In this document: positions 61,488 through 64,000 of the stretch, one piece after another
How the letters are laid out: each line of letters begins with the position of its first letter
Numbering within the stretch: the first letter of the stretch is position 1
Assembly: GCA_963969395.1 (NCBI GenBank)
Contig: OZ017802.1
Span: forward strand, 18,383,410-18,447,409
Direction: 5' to 3'
Source of the DNA: Pseudoscleropodium purum
Lineage: Eukaryota > Streptophyta > Bryopsida > Hypnales > Brachytheciaceae
DNA: 64,000 nucleotides
Notes under the pieces: generated by a model
What the model was told of the DNA's origin: nothing
What the model saw: only the letters and a program-made list of their open reading frames with translations
Databases searched by the model: none
Position numbers and translations under genes: made by a program

Positions 61488-61695
61488 GGCAATTTTGTTA
61501 AAATGGCGGTAATTTGGATGCCATTTGTACGCTGTTGATAGATTCCAAACCACCATTTGTACAATGGTAATATTCCGAGTGTCATTTGTATAGGTGGTAT
61601 TTTAGTGTTGTATGTAAGTATTGAAGAGCAGTTGTGTAGTGGATCCCACCAATAGAATGCCATTTCAGTGGAATGTCATTTTAATGAAATTGCCC
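61488..61695. mobile_element. TA-flanked MITE, copy 2
   Basis: Ends GGCAATTTTGTTAAAATGGC and, inverted, TCATTTTAATGAAATTGCCC, with flanking TA. It matches the element at 46295 at both termini; the interiors differ. Repeated ATGCCATTT and ATGTCATTT words occur near the right end. Confidence 0.65.
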
Positions 61696-61945
61696 ATATA
61701 AGTTGTTTATTTGTTTTGTTTGTTATGTTGAGATCTTTGGGACTCTGTATGTGTCACTTGTGTTCTTTGTATCATCAAAAAGCTCCTAGTTAGGAGGGGT
61801 GTACAGACTTAATTTTGTGGCATTGGAACCTATAGTGTGAATTGTGAAAGTTATTGAATGAGAAAAAATTTTATGAATGAAAAAATTAGAAAATTACTTT
61901 TACTTTTATTTTGACCATTGCAATAGAATGGTGCACACTAGTGCA
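61696..61945 (+). repeat. R2 repeat copy
   Basis: Starts directly at the MITE edge with AAGTTGTTTATTTGTTTTGT, then GAGATCTTTGGGACTCTGTA, AGGAGGGGTGTACAGACTTA and the end GGTGCACACTAGTGC. Confidence 0.7.
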
Positions 61946-64000
61946 TGATTTTTGGACTCCAAAATCACACCAATTTATCAAGATTAACCATAATTATGTG
62001 CTTCAACTTATCATTACTAACAACAGATCGATTGAACTCCCAATCTATTGTATGTTTGTAACCTACAAATTAAACTGATTAGTATGGTTTGAAATTGCTT
62101 TTTTTCACAGACCTACTCTATATCATAATCATTCATGTGAATGTGAATAATATCCAAAATTTGTAAATACAAAAGACAGTTAGTAGTATCGCCTATAAAA
62201 CATTCTATGATACATTGACACTTAGTTAGTTTCTTTGGATCGATCAGATTCTGCGGAAGTGATTCCATTTACCCCTCCGTCTCTTGCGCTCATCGATATC
62301 GACCTGCTGTTCAGACTACTCACTGGTGTTAATTACAATGGAAGATTTCTCTGAGGTGATGCAAACATAATTGATCAATTCAAGTCTCTAGTATATTAAA
62401 TGCGCAAACAGTCTCACGATTTCATCTCTCACAACTACATTCACATAGTTTTTCATTTATAAGTTCTGTCTAAACACTAATTAATGACATCTAGACGCGT
62501 TCGATTCTAGCTCAATGCAAGTTATGCACCTTGATGCATTGTAACAAATTAACCGCATTCTAGTTATCTCTTATATTAGGTGCAATTGTGCAAACTGCTT
62601 CACAGCATCATCTGTCATGTTCTCATCCCCACATTCTTTCATTTGTTCTTACTAACATGCGATAACGACATATATGTTTTTCATTCTGTAACGACAACGA
62701 TCCGAACATCTGCTCAATGTGACCTTCCAGTTAGCTTCATGAAACGTTTTTGGTGTTGTTGGCTTGTTGCATTGCAACAAGCTGCGTTCTCGTTTAACTA
62801 TTACTTGCAGCATTGAAAATTTACTAAATAGTCCATGCAGATTCAAGATTGATTCCACGGTCAAGCCGGGCTCCAAGTACCTCATCATTGTGTGTGTGGA
62901 GAAGCCCATGCACAATATGCTTCCCGAAGCGGCTGTCCACACGAACTATCGCCGCAGGGTCCTTCTGGCTGTCCACAGGAACCACTGCCACCGGGTCCGT
63001 CTGGGTCGACGCAAATACCATTAATTAATGGTCGTCCTGGAGGTGGAACCACTACCACCGGGTCCGTCTGGGTCGAGGCATCTACCATTATTGGTCTTCG
63101 TGGAGGTGGTAGAGACTGCATCTGGTGATCTCGGCTCCGACTATCAGCGTCGAAGACTTCACGAACCATGGTCGGTGGTGGATTTGCTGGCACCTGAAGC
63201 CCTCTCCAAAACGGCCCGAAACGTCAGAATAAGAAGAATTTGCCAATTCTAGCGCTCATCTTCTACTCGATCAGTGTGGTGCACGTGTACTGATGTACGG
63301 GACGTACCACTTCACTTATATTTTGTCACCAGTATGGTCATCGACTCATCATCCGACTGGAACCAACCTGGCTTAGGGAGATCGATCTATACTGGCCTGT
63401 AGACGTCTTTACACTGGAAGGTCACAATTATGGCGCTTGAAGTTAACACGCCATTTCGAGATGATGGGTAACCTGGCGTATTTCAAAGCACCGAAACCGA
63501 GAAATTCAAGGGGATGTATAGGTAGCTCTCAACACTAGGACTGGTTCAGGTCTGTGATTTCAGTCGGGACTCTAGATCTGGAAATGTGAGTAAGGATGTA
63601 GAATCGAGGACCTACATACCCAGCAGTATGCCTACCTTTGTGGAGCTAGGATGTTTCTTCTAGGGACATTCTGCATTTCTGCAGTGGAGGTTCCCAATTG
63701 TAAATTTGTCCTGAACTGTATTCGTCTCTGGAAACTTCGCCAACTTATATTAAGGAACACGATGATACAGTGTACGGAATTCACTCCAAACCATGCTTGC
63801 TCATGGAAAGAGGGAAAGGCTTTTAAAATTTAGAAACTTTCATCAATATAGACAGCCATCATTCGACAGAGCTACGTGCAGCTGTTAGGAATTAAATCGA
63901 CTCTCTAAGCTGAGTATTGTGATTGACGAAGTCAACACGCTGATCGAGTGAACATGATACGAACGAACCTGGCGGTCTCGGGTGCTTGCAAATTCCGAGT
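61946..64000. other. Unresolved gene-like region at the window edge
   Basis: From about 62220 GC content rises to the level of the known genes. 62390-62570 and 62570-62790 look like two diverged copies of one segment (ATATTAAATGCGCAAACAGT with ATATTAGGTGCAATTGTGCA; GATGCATTGTAACAA with TTGCATTGCAACAA). A minus-strand frame from 63193, with ACCATGG near 63170, is open to about 62885 and contains a doubled segment reading DASTQTDPVVVVP. The second copy is shifted by four bases, so the frame changes. Plus-strand frames are also open. No family was recognised, and intron structure could not be set, so no CDS is called. Confidence 0.35.

Overview
This is nuclear DNA from a multicellular plant. Its five genes are intron-rich, have canonical GT-AG splice sites and plant-type products (a LAG1-type ceramide synthase, a PL1 pectate lyase, a type 1 methionine aminopeptidase, a SEC12/PHF1-like protein and a PITH-domain protein). 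They sit as GC-richer islands in very AT-rich, repeat-filled DNA. The species cannot be named from the window. Short introns and modest gene spacing would suit a bryophyte or other seedless plant, but that is inference only.

Layout. 1-16.2 kb: no intact gene. It holds a non-autonomous CACTA element (4192-6288) with long fold-back repeats in and beside it, several dispersed repeat families, and a decayed transposon-like ORF on the minus strand (9443-11310). 16.2-19.5 kb: PITH-domain gene (+), with a duplicated leader region. 19.5-25.5 kb: repeats and small inverted-repeat elements. 25.9-29.5 kb: ceramide synthase gene (-), with a four-unit tandem repeat upstream of its start. 30.4-42 kb: repeats, including a fold-back of about 1 kb and a 95-bp hairpin element nested in an older repeat. 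42.0-44.8 kb: pectate lyase gene (+). 44.8-49.3 kb: repeats. 49.5-54.8 kb: 16-exon methionine aminopeptidase gene (+), converging on the SEC12/PHF1-like gene (-, 55.4-58.3 kb). 58.3-62.2 kb: a perfect 75-bp-arm hairpin element and a GC-rich hAT-like MITE, each with an exact 8-bp target duplication. 62.2-64 kb: GC-richer and gene-like, but not resolved.

All five gene models were joined by hand from splice sites. Each keeps one reading frame from ATG to stop and carries the conserved residues of its family. The genes do not form a pathway. They are a housekeeping mix: co-translational methionine removal, ER export or trafficking, sphingolipid synthesis, a proteasome-linked PITH protein and cell-wall pectin cleavage.

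Two signals stand out. First, several families of miniature or fold-back elements can be delimited to the base, some with empty-site support from paralogous repeats inside this window. Second, leaders and introns in four of the five genes carry tandem or dispersed duplications, and in the SEC12-like gene the duplicated unit includes the exon 1 donor splice site itself.
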